In this document: piece after piece, positions 1-8,804 of the stretch
Layout: each line of letters opens with the position of its first letter
How positions within the stretch are numbered: position 1 is the stretch's first letter
Assembly (NCBI RefSeq): GCF_003013715.1
Contig: NC_072814.1
Coordinates: 620,001-684,000, forward strand
Length of the DNA: 64,000 bases
Source of the DNA: Candidozyma auris
Lineage: Eukaryota; Ascomycota; Pichiomycetes; Serinales; Metschnikowiaceae
Reading direction: 5' to 3'
Position numbers and translations under genes: made by a program
The notes under the pieces: model-generated
The model's database searches: none
The model's input: the letters and a program-made list of their open reading frames with translations, nothing else
Told to the model about the DNA's origin: nothing

Positions 1-444
1 CATGTCTTTAGACTACAGAAGGACCGTGTCTATTATGTGTCTGAGTCGATTGCAAATTTTGCTACTTCTGTGTCGAGAGACCGTCTAATTTCTCTTGGAA
101 CGTGTCTCGGGAAATTCACAAAAACTGGAAAGTTCAGATTGCACATCACCGCCTTGACGTATTTGGCTCAGTACGCTAAGTACAAGGTGTGGATCAAGCC
201 TAACGGTGAGATGCCATTTTTGTATGGAAACCACGTCTTGAAAGCTCATATCGGTAGAATGTCTGACGACATTCCCGAACACGCTGGAGTGATTGTATTC
301 TCCATGCATGATGTGCCTCTTGGGTTCGGAGTTTCTGCCAAGTCGACTACTGAGGCTAAAAATCTTCAACCTACTGCTATTGTTGCCTTTAGACAAGGTG
401 ACATTGGTGAATACTTGAGAGAGGAAGACACTCTTTTCACATAG
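1..444 (+). CDS. NIP7: 60S ribosome biogenesis protein Nip7, 5' truncated
   Basis: Nip7 is a PUA-domain protein of the nucleolus that helps process 27S pre-rRNA and assemble 60S subunits. The frame is open from base 1, so the gene starts before the window; roughly the last 147 residues of a usual ~180 are present. The visible part runs from a Nip7-like [13 protein letters not shown] stretch through the C-terminal PUA domain ([16 protein letters not shown], then [11 protein letters not shown]). Translation from the internal GTG at 37 would be artificial. It converges with RSM23, 179 bp away. The promoter is outside the window. The family call rests on remembered sequence similarity and is firm. 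Confidence 0.93.
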   Translation, partial: HVFRLQKDRVYYVSESIANFATSVSRDRLISLGTCLGKFTKTGKFRLHITALTYLAQYAKYKVWIKPNGEMPFLYGNHVLKAHIGRMSDDIPEHAGVIVFSMHDVPLGFGVSAKSTTEAKNLQPTAIVAFRQGDIGEYLREEDTLFT

Positions 445-623
445 GCAACCTTCTGTATAATGTCTCGACAAGTACCATTTTGGAATGGTCTGCATCATAA
501 TTTGTACTTTAGCATAATATCACGATCTTTCAGGAAACCACCTTCATCGATGTAATTCTCACTCTGCTGCTACTTGTATCATGAGTATCTCTCGCTTTCT
601 CGTGAAAATTAATCTATGTACAT

Positions 624-2087
624 CTAGCAGTCATAAACAGCTGCTTTAAGAAGGTACCCTGGGTTACCTTGTGAAATATTAAAAGCAAGATCGATGAGTC
701 TTTCCTTTTGAGCTTCAGCATCTTTAACCAAAGGCAAAGCACCAACAGGCTTGAATTGGCTCACCGAACTGGTGTCATCGGGCATAGTGACAGGCACTTT
801 GTATGGGTAATCTCTGACAGTCAAAGCTCCAGTTTCACCGTAGAACAGCACCAACTTGCGGGCTTCGGTTGGTGTGAGATTCTGAAGCTTGTAAACGGAT
901 GCGCCACCATTGACAAGAAGTCGCTCAGCAACTACCCTGTCGCATTCGCTCTTCTTTGCGTAGGGGTCATATTCATCGATGCCCAAACCAACAGTGAGAG
1001 TCTTGGTCTTCGATAAAGAGCCAGATTCGGCAGCAAAAACAGTACCTCTTTTAAATGCCACTTCACCATTAATGAGGTTCAAGAAAAAGTTGCCCATCTC
1101 AAATTCGGTGAGGTGAATCGGCCTGAAGTCAGGGTGGTGGTACTTAGTGTATGGCTCCTCCAAAAGCCCATTGAAGTTGTCAAGAGTACAGAGAACAGGG
1201 AATTTTTCAGAGTGATGCTGAAGCTGTTCAATGAAAACTTCGAGAGCTGAAGAAGCCTTTGTAAAATCACGACTTCTTAAAAGCAAGTCGTACACTGTGT
1301 GCGTATCCTTTTTCAATTTGAAATTACTCTTGTCTGTGGAAACATCAAGGTCTTTGGACAATGGCATTTTCTTAAACACTTTCTCATTGACAAAACGGGT
1401 CCTGCCAATCCACCTCTTGGTGAACATCGGTTGTTGATACAACCCTGTCTTAGGGTTGAACAAGTAGTCCGAAGTGCCGTTCACAGCATTCTCAAGTTCA
1501 GAAAAATGCAACAAAACAACATCTTCTTTATAATGAGACATGGCTATTGCGTGCGCCTGGGCAAACAAAGTAGACTTACCCACACCTTTTTCACCAAGAA
1601 GAAAATGTCTATTATCTTTTGTGGTCTTGTTCATGTTCTTCACAAGATTCTGGATCCACATGGTGTTTTCGGAAATTAGGGAAATGGGCTTTTCAAATAA
1701 CTCGTGGTGTTGGTACTTTTTGAATAATCCCATACCCTCCATAAGCGGAAGTGCTGTTTCAGAATATGTAACGATATCCTCCTTCGTTAAGTTTGCAGCA
1801 TCGAGTGACTCCACGCCCAAAGAGGACAACTCGGGTAATCTTGTGTCTGATCGAAGAACTCTAACGGCATCCTTGAAAGAAAGATGTGTCATTCCTGATT
1901 TTTTGACTTTCTTCTTACTCTGCTCGAGTTTAGCCTTCTTCGCCTGTTGTCTAGACTCTCTCAAAGCCTGACGGGCCTTTTTACTCATTGAACCCGCTAT
2001 AACGCTCTTGAATGCTGGTCCGCTCGTCGCAAATGATCTCATTTGCAAGGAACCTTGACCACTCCATGTCTGTCTGACAGGAAACAT
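624..2087 (-). CDS. RSM23: Mitochondrial small-subunit ribosomal protein Rsm23 (mS29/DAP3)
   Basis: This 487-residue protein is the GTP-binding component of the mitochondrial small ribosomal subunit, orthologous to animal DAP3. The N-terminus is basic and low in acid, as expected of a mitochondrial presequence. A P-loop, GEKGVGKST, lies near residues 165-173. The start is the ATG at 2087; a CACGTG box lies 61 nt upstream. It is divergent from MRH4, also a mitochondrial ribosome factor, and they share the 2088-2781 intergenic region. No breaks seen. Confidence 0.92.
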   Translation of the reverse strand: MFPVRQTWSGQGSLQMRSFATSGPAFKSVIAGSMSKKARQALRESRQQAKKAKLEQSKKKVKKSGMTHLSFKDAVRVLRSDTRLPELSSLGVESLDAANLTKEDIVTYSETALPLMEGMGLFKKYQHHELFEKPISLISENTMWIQNLVKNMNKTTKDNRHFLLGEKGVGKSTLFAQAHAIAMSHYKEDVVLLHFSELENAVNGTSDYLFNPKTGLYQQPMFTKRWIGRTRFVNEKVFKKMPLSKDLDVSTDKSNFKLKKDTHTVYDLLLRSRDFTKASSALEVFIEQLQHHSEKFPVLCTLDNFNGLLEEPYTKYHHPDFRPIHLTEFEMGNFFLNLINGEVAFKRGTVFAAESGSLSKTKTLTVGLGIDEYDPYAKKSECDRVVAERLLVNGGASVYKLQNLTPTEARKLVLFYGETGALTVRDYPYKVPVTMPDDTSSVSQFKPVGALPLVKDAEAQKERLIDLAFNISQGNPGYLLKAAVYDC

Positions 2088-2781
2088 GGCAGCTATATCT
2101 TCCGGTAATTCTCGAGTTGAATTTTTTTTCCACTACACAAAAATCGGTCACGTGCGAGGACAGGTGCTGAAGGATTTTAGATTGATATCTAGACGAAGGT
2201 TGGTGATTTTTTGAAAGACATCAGTTATTCAATGGCGAATAAATTCTTAGACTCTTCTTCTAAACCAGTGCAAATTTCTTTGGGGTTAGAGTTGTTTTGC
2301 TCTTTGTGGATAGTGCTCTCTCACCTACCGTCCATAAAAAGGTAAGAAACCAAACGAATTAACCAAGAAAAAAAATATCTAAACATGGAATCTTTTTGAT
2401 GATTCTTTACCTCCAAAAAAATATTTCAAATCAATAATAGCTGCTGGAATGCTTGCGGATATCATTCGATGAACGGTGGCATACAAAAAAAAGTGAGTGC
2501 AGATAAGTTTCACCTAAGATGAATTAAATGATTTCTAAACACAGATATGTACCTAATTTGAAAAGATCTTTTGAAAGCATCGCGTCCAGGGGCCACAAGA
2601 AACTCTTTCCAATAATTATACCTATTAAAAAAACCACACTTTCCTCATCTGCCTCTCGCCCTCCATTGCAGCCCTAAGAAGCTTTCTGCAGAACCTACTT
2701 GTAGTGGCGCATCTCAACATCTACTTTTTTTTTTTTTCAATTTCTTTTCTTCGGGTTACTTCCCCAGTGTATCCTCGGCAC
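2088..2781. other. Bidirectional promoter region RSM23/MRH4
   Basis: This 694-bp gap separates two divergent genes. It holds a CACGTG box on the RSM23 side, several A/T runs, and a long T tract just before the MRH4 start. No ORF or RNA gene could be supported here. Confidence 0.7.
2149..2154. promoter_or_regulatory. CACGTG E-box before RSM23
   Basis: Palindromic CACGTG within GTCACGTG, 61 nt upstream of the RSM23 start. Cbf1 or Tye7-type bHLH factors bind this sequence in yeasts. It is one of six at a similar distance from a start codon in this window. Confidence 0.55.
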
Positions 2782-4503
2782 ATGCTACAACAATGGCAAG
2801 GCAATATGCTTCTACGATCTCAGTTGAAAAGAATGGCAATAAGGCTGTTGTCAAAAAGACGGCCCAAACAATTGATCCCGTCGCTAAGATCGAAAACTCT
2901 CGATGCTAAGCCGACTGAGAGGAAACTGAAACTATTTGCATTTGGTAATTTCTCAGCACTACACAAACCTGAAAAGGGCCACTTGGAGAAATCTGAATCG
3001 ATTATTGGAAAGATCGACTCGTTCGAGTCACTCAGAATATTCCCTACTGTTCGTAGCGCTATGGTGAGAGAGATCAAAGAAAAGTATAATCTCAAGAGCT
3101 CGTATATCAAGGGCAAGGAACAGCTTGAAATAAAACCAACGCCTGTACAGGTTGCAGCTCTCAAAAAGATCAACCAACCGAGGAAACCTAAGGTTGCCCA
3201 GCCGAAGAAGAATGGTGAGGCACCCATATTGACTGAGTTGATGCGTGAAAACGAGCAGAACAAGCTTAAGGTATTCACAGTGGCCGCTGAGACTGGTTCT
3301 GGGAAAACCTGGGCGTACTTGGCGTCTGTATTCTCCAAATTGAAGGAGGACGATAAGGCACTTTTCGATCAGGGTGGAAGGGTTTTGGAAGAGGCTAAAC
3401 AATATCCAACAATTCGTTCAGTCGTACTTCTTCCTACTCACGAGCTTGTGGATCAAGTTTTCGAGACTGCCTCGAGGGGAGCGAAAATTCCTTTGGATAT
3501 AGAGAATGATGTCAGTGACAAAATCAAGAGGTCTCTAGAATTTGGTCCCTTTCTCGCAGACCCGAAGAACCAAGAAAACCTCGACTTAAAGGTCTGTAAG
3601 TGGTCTACTGGCGATTCCCATCAGAGATTGTTTAATGCTGCAAAGGATGGGCGCATCGACATGCTTATCACGACTCCTTCCAAAATTCAAAGTCTTGCCA
3701 AACTCGACAATATTCCACAACCATTTCGTCTTTTCAACGGTGTGGAGTACTGTGTCATAGATGAAGCTGACACGTTGATGGACAAGTCCTGGGTCTGGGA
3801 TACTAAGGGCACTCTTCTGCGTTTTCATCGTCTCAAGGATTTGATCATGTGTTCTGCTACCATTCCAAAAGATTTTAACAACACAATCACTGAAATGTTC
3901 AAGGATGACAACTCGGTAATCCGAATTGTCACTCCACAAATTCATAAGATACCTAAGCAGATAGTCGTGAAGATCATTGACGCTCAACAGCCGCCTTATC
4001 ATGGCTCAAAAACTCGTTGCTTAGCTCAGGCCTTGTACGCTATATTCAATGATGGTACGGAGCAGGGTTTCGTGAAGAGAATTGTAATCTTCGTGAATGA
4101 AAAGAAAGACGTTGAGCCATTGGTGGAGACTCTCATCGCGAAATATGGCCACAGAGACTCTGACATCATCGGTGTTACTGGCAGAGATTCTCCTGAGACA
4201 AGAGCTGCTAAGATTGAGCCTTTTGTGAAACCAGCAACCCCGCTCGAGGAAGACCCAGATGGAAGCACTATAAAAGTTCTTGTAACTACTGATTTATTGG
4301 CAAGAGGTCTCAATTTTTCTGGGATCAAGAACGTGATCTTGATGGATCTTCCAAGGACATCTGTTGATTTGGTCCATCGAATTGGCAGAACAGGAAGAAT
4401 GAGGCAATCAGGACGGGCATTTGTTATTATAGACAAAAAGACGAGGAAGTCATGGATAAAGGGTTTGCCCAAAGCGATCAAGCAGGGTATGACCATTGGA
4501 TAA
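2782..4503 (+). CDS. MRH4: Mitochondrial DEAD-box RNA helicase Mrh4
   Basis: Mrh4 is a mitochondrial ATP-dependent RNA helicase needed for late assembly of the mitochondrial large ribosomal subunit. The 573-residue protein has AETGSGKT (about 168-175, motif I), PTHELVDQV (Ia), VIDEAD (about 325, motif II), CSAT (about 356, motif III) and HRIGRTGRM (about 531-539, motif VI). The N-terminus is basic and amphipathic. I chose the first in-frame ATG at 2782; the open frame extends upstream only to a GTG. A second ATG in another frame, with a better -3 context, lies at 2793 (see findings). The stop is 10 nt before a consensus 5' splice site. Confidence 0.9.
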   Translation: MLQQWQGNMLLRSQLKRMAIRLLSKRRPKQLIPSLRSKTLDAKPTERKLKLFAFGNFSALHKPEKGHLEKSESIIGKIDSFESLRIFPTVRSAMVREIKEKYNLKSSYIKGKEQLEIKPTPVQVAALKKINQPRKPKVAQPKKNGEAPILTELMRENEQNKLKVFTVAAETGSGKTWAYLASVFSKLKEDDKALFDQGGRVLEEAKQYPTIRSVVLLPTHELVDQVFETASRGAKIPLDIENDVSDKIKRSLEFGPFLADPKNQENLDLKVCKWSTGDSHQRLFNAAKDGRIDMLITTPSKIQSLAKLDNIPQPFRLFNGVEYCVIDEADTLMDKSWVWDTKGTLLRFHRLKDLIMCSATIPKDFNNTITEMFKDDNSVIRIVTPQIHKIPKQIVVKIIDAQQPPYHGSKTRCLAQALYAIFNDGTEQGFVKRIVIFVNEKKDVEPLVETLIAKYGHRDSDIIGVTGRDSPETRAAKIEPFVKPATPLEEDPDGSTIKVLVTTDLLARGLNFSGIKNVILMDLPRTSVDLVHRIGRTGRMRQSGRAFVIIDKKTRKSWIKGLPKAIKQGMTIG

Positions 4504-4513
4504 ATACAAGAAG

Positions 4514-4639
4514 GTATGTGAAGCGGATTGCTCATGATGATACTACAGCTTTTTTTTTTAGACGTTAGACTTCCGAAATTTTAATGTGGAGAAGGCTTTA
4601 CTGATCGCAACCGATGTGAACTATTTTACTAACTTGCAG
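4514..4639 (+). other. Candidate intron 1 of a snoRNA host transcript
   Basis: The 5' splice site GTATGT is at 4514-4519, a perfect branch site TACTAAC at 4627-4633 and the acceptor CAG ends at 4639. Length is 126 nt. It starts 10 nt after the MRH4 stop, so the host is either the MRH4 3' UTR or a separate transcript that begins inside MRH4. Splicing is inferred from signals only. Confidence 0.65.
4528..4610 (+). ncRNA. Candidate box C/D snoRNA A (intronic)
   Basis: Within intron 1 there is a perfect C box ATGATGA (4534-4540) and a D box CTGA (4601-4604). They are flanked by a short terminal stem, TTGC (4528-4531) pairing with GCAA (4607-4610). The D box lies 22 nt before the branch site. These are the standard box C/D 2'-O-methylation guide features. 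The residues just before the D box (GAAGGCTTTA) would be the guide; I could not match a target in rRNA, so the identity is open. Confidence 0.55.
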
Positions 4640-4685
4640 ACGAACAGTCTTCGTGACGCTTTTACGAATTTATTTAAAGATTAGG

Positions 4686-4831
4686 GTATGTCATTATCTT
4701 TCTATTGCTTCCTGATGAACAAACTTGATTTTAGAACGCTTGACTTCCTAACAAACATTGAGGAGAGGATCTAAGAAAATTACCATCTGATTAGCAAACC
4801 GATCGCTTGAAAAGATTTTACTAACAGCAAG
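4686..4831 (+). other. Candidate intron 2 of a snoRNA host transcript
   Basis: A second GTATGT (4686-4691) follows the first acceptor by 46 nt, and a second perfect TACTAAC lies at 4819-4825. The most likely acceptor is AAG ending at 4831; TTTTAG at 4734 is an alternative with no good branch site. Length is 146 nt with the first choice. Confidence 0.55.
4705..4797 (+). ncRNA. Candidate box C/D snoRNA B (intronic)
   Basis: Within intron 2 there is a C box core TGATGA (4713-4718), a D box CTGA (4787-4790) and a 5-bp terminal stem: TTGCT (4705-4709) pairs perfectly with AGCAA (4793-4797). A C'-like TTGAGGA occurs near 4758-4764. The D-box guide would be around AAGAAAATTACCAT. I could not assign an rRNA target. 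Confidence 0.6.
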
Positions 4832-4914
4832 ATACTTGTACATATTGAGGAACGCATAATTTTGGGGAACTTTTTCTGTAGGCATATCTCCTGGACAACT
4901 TTATCCAGTCGCTC

Positions 4915-4924
4915 TTCGCAACCA
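4915..4924 (-). promoter_or_regulatory. TGGYTGCRAA motif copy
   Basis: TGGTTGCGAA on the minus strand, 484 nt before the NPY1 start. Confidence 0.5.
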
Positions 4925-5351
4925 TGGCGGCATGGACTATACAACCAGGACAGAGCAAGAGAAGGGGTGGTTTTAACATAACGAAATCGAGAAGCTTGCA
5001 AAGCAAGTGTCATATTCCACTCTTTCGACACAGAAACATCTTAGAGATTTTTCAAATTTTTTCTTGTTTTGTAACTTTGCTTGTGTACTAATACACACGC
5101 ATTGTGCGTCAAGACCTCGGATTATATAGCACATTGAGAATGAGAAGATACGCAAGTCAAAAGCAAGGCATCCTTGCTACAACATCAGCAAAGCGCACAA
5201 ACACAATTGGGAAATCAATCAAAAATCAACCCCATTTACACCGTTCGCTAGATAGACCGAAGAGTTTATCTTCTCCACATTTCTTATCTTGAGCCTATAA
5301 AAAGGAAGCCTCGGCGATTTCCAACCGGGCTTTCGCTCTACAGTATCAATT

Positions 5352-5357
5352 CACGTG
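5352..5357. promoter_or_regulatory. CACGTG E-box before NPY1
   Basis: CACGTG inside the 8-bp palindrome TCACGTGA, 51 nt before the first NPY1 ATG. Probable bHLH (Cbf1/Tye7-type) site. Confidence 0.55.
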
Positions 5358-5408
5358 AACAGTTCGTGCATAATCCGCTATCAAAGGTGCTTGTCTTGAG
5401 AGTTCTTG

Positions 5409-6803
5409 ATGCTAAGTACACACACTTGGCGTCCGCTAGGTCATAGATTGAGCAAAGTAAACCGTCAAACATTTTCAGAATCCGCTGCTATATCCACAAA
5501 ATCACAGGCTTACTACAAAATGTCTTCTTCACGTAAACCGTCCATAGTGAACCCGGAGGCAAGGGATGTCTACTTTGGCCAGGAGGTGGTGAACAGAGTG
5601 TCGTTTTTGAGAGAGGACCTGGACTTTGTGGGCAATGCCGTGACACATCCTTCAACGAGATTTATCTTCTATTCAGATGGGAACCCCTTTGTAAACAAGG
5701 CAGCTAAAAAGGAAAGATTGATTGTGCTAACTAATGGCGACAATCAACTTTTAGATGAAAACACTCCTGGTACTAAAAAGGGGCTTTTCAACACGGGATC
5801 TTGGAAGGAGATTGTGGAACGCTGGAGCTCAGATAACAAGGAACAGCTGCCTCAATTGCGAGACAAGGGCAAACCGACGTTTCTCTTTTTGGGTTTGAGG
5901 GATGAGAGTGTAGGCCTTGAATTGCATCGTCTCAAGTGCGAGGAGCCAGAGTGCTATCTTGATCACCAGGGAAGGTATTTTGGTATACCGTTTTTTGCCG
6001 TGGATGTATCAACGGCGCCTGAAGTCAGTGCTTTGGTTAAAGAACATATTGTGAAAAATGAAGCCTCCATTTCAGAAGAAGACTTGATCTTTTCATATTC
6101 AAGAAAACACACTATGGGGTTCACAAGTGCAGAATCGTCGCTTTTCAGTCACGGCAAGATGTATTTCGATTGGCTCTATCGTAACAGATTCTGTCCTGGC
6201 TGCGGTACAAAGGTGATCCCTATTCACGCTGGTGGGAAGTTGAAGTGCACCAATGAGGAGACCACCGGAGAAGGCGACAAAAAACGGTATGTGTGTCCCG
6301 TGAGGAACACAAGAGTGTCGAATGTTTCGTTCCCACGTACCGACGCTGTCGTGATCACTGCCATCACAAACAGAGATAGAACCAAGATCCTCCTCTCGCT
6401 CAACAAGAGGTATGCCTACTCCAAGATGTACTCGTGTACTGCGGGCTTCATGGAGCCATCGGAAACAGTTGAAGTTGCAGCCAAAAGAGAGATTTGGGAG
6501 GAAACAGGTGTGATTTGTAGCGACATTCGAATCCAAATGACACAACCATGGCCCTTTCCAGGGAACTTGATGATTGGGTGCATAGCTACAGTTGATTTTA
6601 ACGGAGAGAACGAGATTGTGCACTTGGACCACGATCAAGAGTTAGCCGATGCAAGGTGGTTCGATGTCTCTTTCGTCAAGAAGCTAATTGACGACGTAGA
6701 AGATGAGGAGACTCTAGCAGAAGGGATAATTTTACCATCTGACGTGTCGGTGGCCTTCCACTTGATCAAAGAGGTTGTGGAGAAGAGTAGCCTGAAGCTT
6801 TGA
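5409..6803 (+). CDS. NPY1: NADH pyrophosphatase Npy1 (Nudix hydrolase)
   Basis: Npy1 hydrolyses NADH to NMNH and AMP; in S. cerevisiae it is peroxisomal. The 464-residue protein has a zinc-ribbon CPGCG...C...C (from about 261) and a canonical Nudix box, G-x5-E-x7-REIWEETGV (about 344-366). Two in-frame starts exist: ATG at 5409 (poor context, T at -3) adds a basic presequence-like 37 residues, while ATG at 5520 (A at -3) begins MSSSRKPS. The last codons are AGC CTG AAG CTT; with CTG read as Ser the protein ends -SSKL, a canonical peroxisomal PTS1. The gene may therefore make mitochondrial and peroxisomal forms. Confidence 0.93.
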   Translation: MLSTHTWRPLGHRLSKVNRQTFSESAAISTKSQAYYKMSSSRKPSIVNPEARDVYFGQEVVNRVSFLREDLDFVGNAVTHPSTRFIFYSDGNPFVNKAAKKERLIVLTNGDNQLLDENTPGTKKGLFNTGSWKEIVERWSSDNKEQLPQLRDKGKPTFLFLGLRDESVGLELHRLKCEEPECYLDHQGRYFGIPFFAVDVSTAPEVSALVKEHIVKNEASISEEDLIFSYSRKHTMGFTSAESSLFSHGKMYFDWLYRNRFCPGCGTKVIPIHAGGKLKCTNEETTGEGDKKRYVCPVRNTRVSNVSFPRTDAVVITAITNRDRTKILLSLNKRYAYSKMYSCTAGFMEPSETVEVAAKREIWEETGVICSDIRIQMTQPWPFPGNLMIGCIATVDFNGENEIVHLDHDQELADARWFDVSFVKKLIDDVEDEETLAEGIILPSDVSVAFHLIKEVVEKSSLKL

Positions 6804-7537
6804 GCGCAGGCAATTGATAAAGTTAGCACCATTTCTCAAGATTCGGGTCAGGGAGGGCCAACAAAGGATTTCACACGCAACCCCTATAGTCGAAGCGTAA
6901 ATACACCGACGTAAAGAATTGGTCGGGTCGGGTCGGTGGAGGAAGTTAAGGCAGTGACTGTGGCTGCGAAAGAAAATATCGCACTCTAAAGACTGCGTGA
7001 CAGGGAAGAAAAAAAAATTTGGTCCGTTTCCTTGGAATGAGCAATAGTGCGTTTCTAGAAACAGACTATTTTTGAATCCACCGTCTAATTCTCACAGCAT
7101 CTTTCTCTTCGTTTTATCGGCAATTCAGGTGACAGGTGCATTCTGCACGAGAAGTATCGTCTAAAAAAGCCTAGGGCCTTCGTTTCTTTTTCAGGCTGAC
7201 GAAGGCTCGCTTTTGACCTTGAAGAAATTGTGACAGCCTGCCAGTCCGGTACAAATTGCGTACCGCAGCGAGTGGCTCATTGAGTGAAATTATGGAAAAA
7301 GAAACGAAAAGGGTGCACAAAACCGGGGTGGTATAAACCGCCCGAGAACATGTGGGGCATGGAACTGCCGGAATTAATTAGGCACATGGACCAAAGTACT
7401 TTAAAAGCAAAAGGTCAACAATAGCGTCAAAACCCCCCTACCATCATTTTCCAAGTTATCCGCATCCATAAATATTCATTGGTCGGATGCTAATATCACC
7501 ACATTAAGATCTCCGGTTTTTCACCCAACAAAACGTG
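6804..7537. other. Intergenic NPY1-PGC1
   Basis: This 734-bp gap between tandem genes holds three GGTCG units (6921-6935), one TGGYTGCRAA copy and TATAAA at 7332-7337, about 200 nt before PGC1. No gene or RNA recognised. Confidence 0.6.
6961..6970 (+). promoter_or_regulatory. TGGYTGCRAA motif copy
   Basis: Exact TGGCTGCGAA, 567 nt before the PGC1 start. Confidence 0.5.
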
Positions 7538-8701
7538 ATGTTCTCCCATCCCGACTGTCTTGTCACTGGCCACCGTGGCTTCAAAGGCAAGTACCCAGAG
7601 AATACCCTTGGAGGGTTTGACAAGTGTTTCAGCGCAGGGGCAACTTTGTTTGAGACGGACGTGTGGACCACTAAAGACGAGGTGTTGGTTATCTCTCATG
7701 ATGTTAACACTAACAGAGTGTTTGTGGACGAGAACGGCAATGAGACTAACTATAACATTTTAGAATCCAACTACGACGAAATCAAGGACTTGCACACTAT
7801 TGGCAGCAGGGAAAAGTTGCTCACGTTCAAGGATCTTCTCAGGTGGTTTGTGAAGGCAGTGGAACACTATGATGGCGAGGATCAAGACGATTCCTCGAAG
7901 CATCGCATCATGCTCGATATCAAGAAACTCAATCCGCCCAAACTTCTTAAGCTTCTTGTGCAAGACTTGATAGAGGTGCGCAGTGACTTACAATGGTGGT
8001 TCCCAAGGATCCAGCTTGGGTTGTGGGATTTGAGATTTCTCAAGTACTTGAACCAAGAGGACTGGTTTGATAGAGTCTTCTCGAAAACTTTGCCTCACAA
8101 TGGGTTCCGTCATTTTGATATCTTTCACATCACCGTGGCATGGCAGTCGAGCTTGCCGTTTATTGGGTACAATGAGTACATTGACCTGTTAGAAAATGAT
8201 AGATTCTACTTCAAGGCCACTGGAGTTTCCCTAATATATATCACCACATGGTCGAAGGATTTCTTGACGAAGTTCCTACCCCTTGTCAAGCAACAGGACC
8301 TCAAGATGTTTTCTTGGACCGTCAATAATCGTGTGCAGCTAGAATACTTTGCCACTGTTGGTCAGAAGGCCCACATCAAGGAGTACGGTGTCATCACCGA
8401 TTACCCTGATAAGATGGTGCAGCTTGTCCGCGACGTCGAGAACAGCAGACTTGGATCTGGTGATGCTGAGTCATCACCGTTCCTCACCGAGAAAGATGAA
8501 GAAATATTTTTGCCACTTACACTTAGGATTTCGAGCTGGTTCTTCAAGTTCATTGTCAATTTCTGTGCTGTAAAGGGAGGTCCGCCCACTTCTGAGACGT
8601 CGTATTCATCGCCCATTGACCCCGAGGAGATCACAACTGTCCCTGTCAACAAACTATGGGTCATGGTGTTCTCCACTTGCCAAAAGTATGGTATATTTTA
8701 G
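7538..8701 (+). CDS. PGC1: Phosphatidylglycerol phospholipase C Pgc1 (GDPD family)
   Basis: Pgc1 cleaves phosphatidylglycerol to diacylglycerol and glycerol phosphate and limits its level in mitochondria and lipid droplets. The 387-residue protein carries GHRGFKGKYPENT (about 11-23), ETDVW and SHD (about 40-57), matching the metal and catalytic residues of glycerophosphodiester phosphodiesterases, then the later MLDIK and DYP signatures. The C-terminal 60 residues contain one hydrophobic stretch (SSWFFKFIVNFCAV). The ATG at 7538 replaces an upstream GTG in the open frame. PRP45 follows in the same direction, 103 nt on. Confidence 0.87.
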   Translation: MFSHPDCLVTGHRGFKGKYPENTLGGFDKCFSAGATLFETDVWTTKDEVLVISHDVNTNRVFVDENGNETNYNILESNYDEIKDLHTIGSREKLLTFKDLLRWFVKAVEHYDGEDQDDSSKHRIMLDIKKLNPPKLLKLLVQDLIEVRSDLQWWFPRIQLGLWDLRFLKYLNQEDWFDRVFSKTLPHNGFRHFDIFHITVAWQSSLPFIGYNEYIDLLENDRFYFKATGVSLIYITTWSKDFLTKFLPLVKQQDLKMFSWTVNNRVQLEYFATVGQKAHIKEYGVITDYPDKMVQLVRDVENSRLGSGDAESSPFLTEKDEEIFLPLTLRISSWFFKFIVNFCAVKGGPPTSETSYSSPIDPEEITTVPVNKLWVMVFSTCQKYGIF

Positions 8702-8742
8702 ACTATATATTGATTGCATTTCTCAACCACTTCTTGTAGCCA

Positions 8743-8752
8743 TTTGCAGCCA
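8743..8752 (-). promoter_or_regulatory. TGGYTGCRAA motif copy
   Basis: TGGCTGCAAA on the minus strand, inside the 103-nt gap between PGC1 and PRP45 and 52 nt before the PRP45 start. It is the copy closest to a start codon. Confidence 0.5.
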
Positions 8753-8804
8753 CTATTCATCAATGCGCACTCAAATAAATAAGTGCAACTACTCATCTCC
8801 TCTC

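Larger units (their letters stand above)
4504..5408. other. Intergenic MRH4-NPY1 with spliced non-coding stretch
   Basis: This 905-bp gap is not empty. From 4514 to 4831 it carries two successive intron signatures, each with box C/D snoRNA-like elements (listed separately). The rest, 4832-5408, holds one copy of the TGGYTGCRAA motif, a TATA element at about 5296 (CCTATAAAAAGG) and a CACGTG box, all plausibly NPY1 promoter. Confidence 0.6.

Noticed and set aside
6921..6935. (GGTCG)3 as a meaningful repeat array
   Set aside because: Only three short units; too little to support a function.
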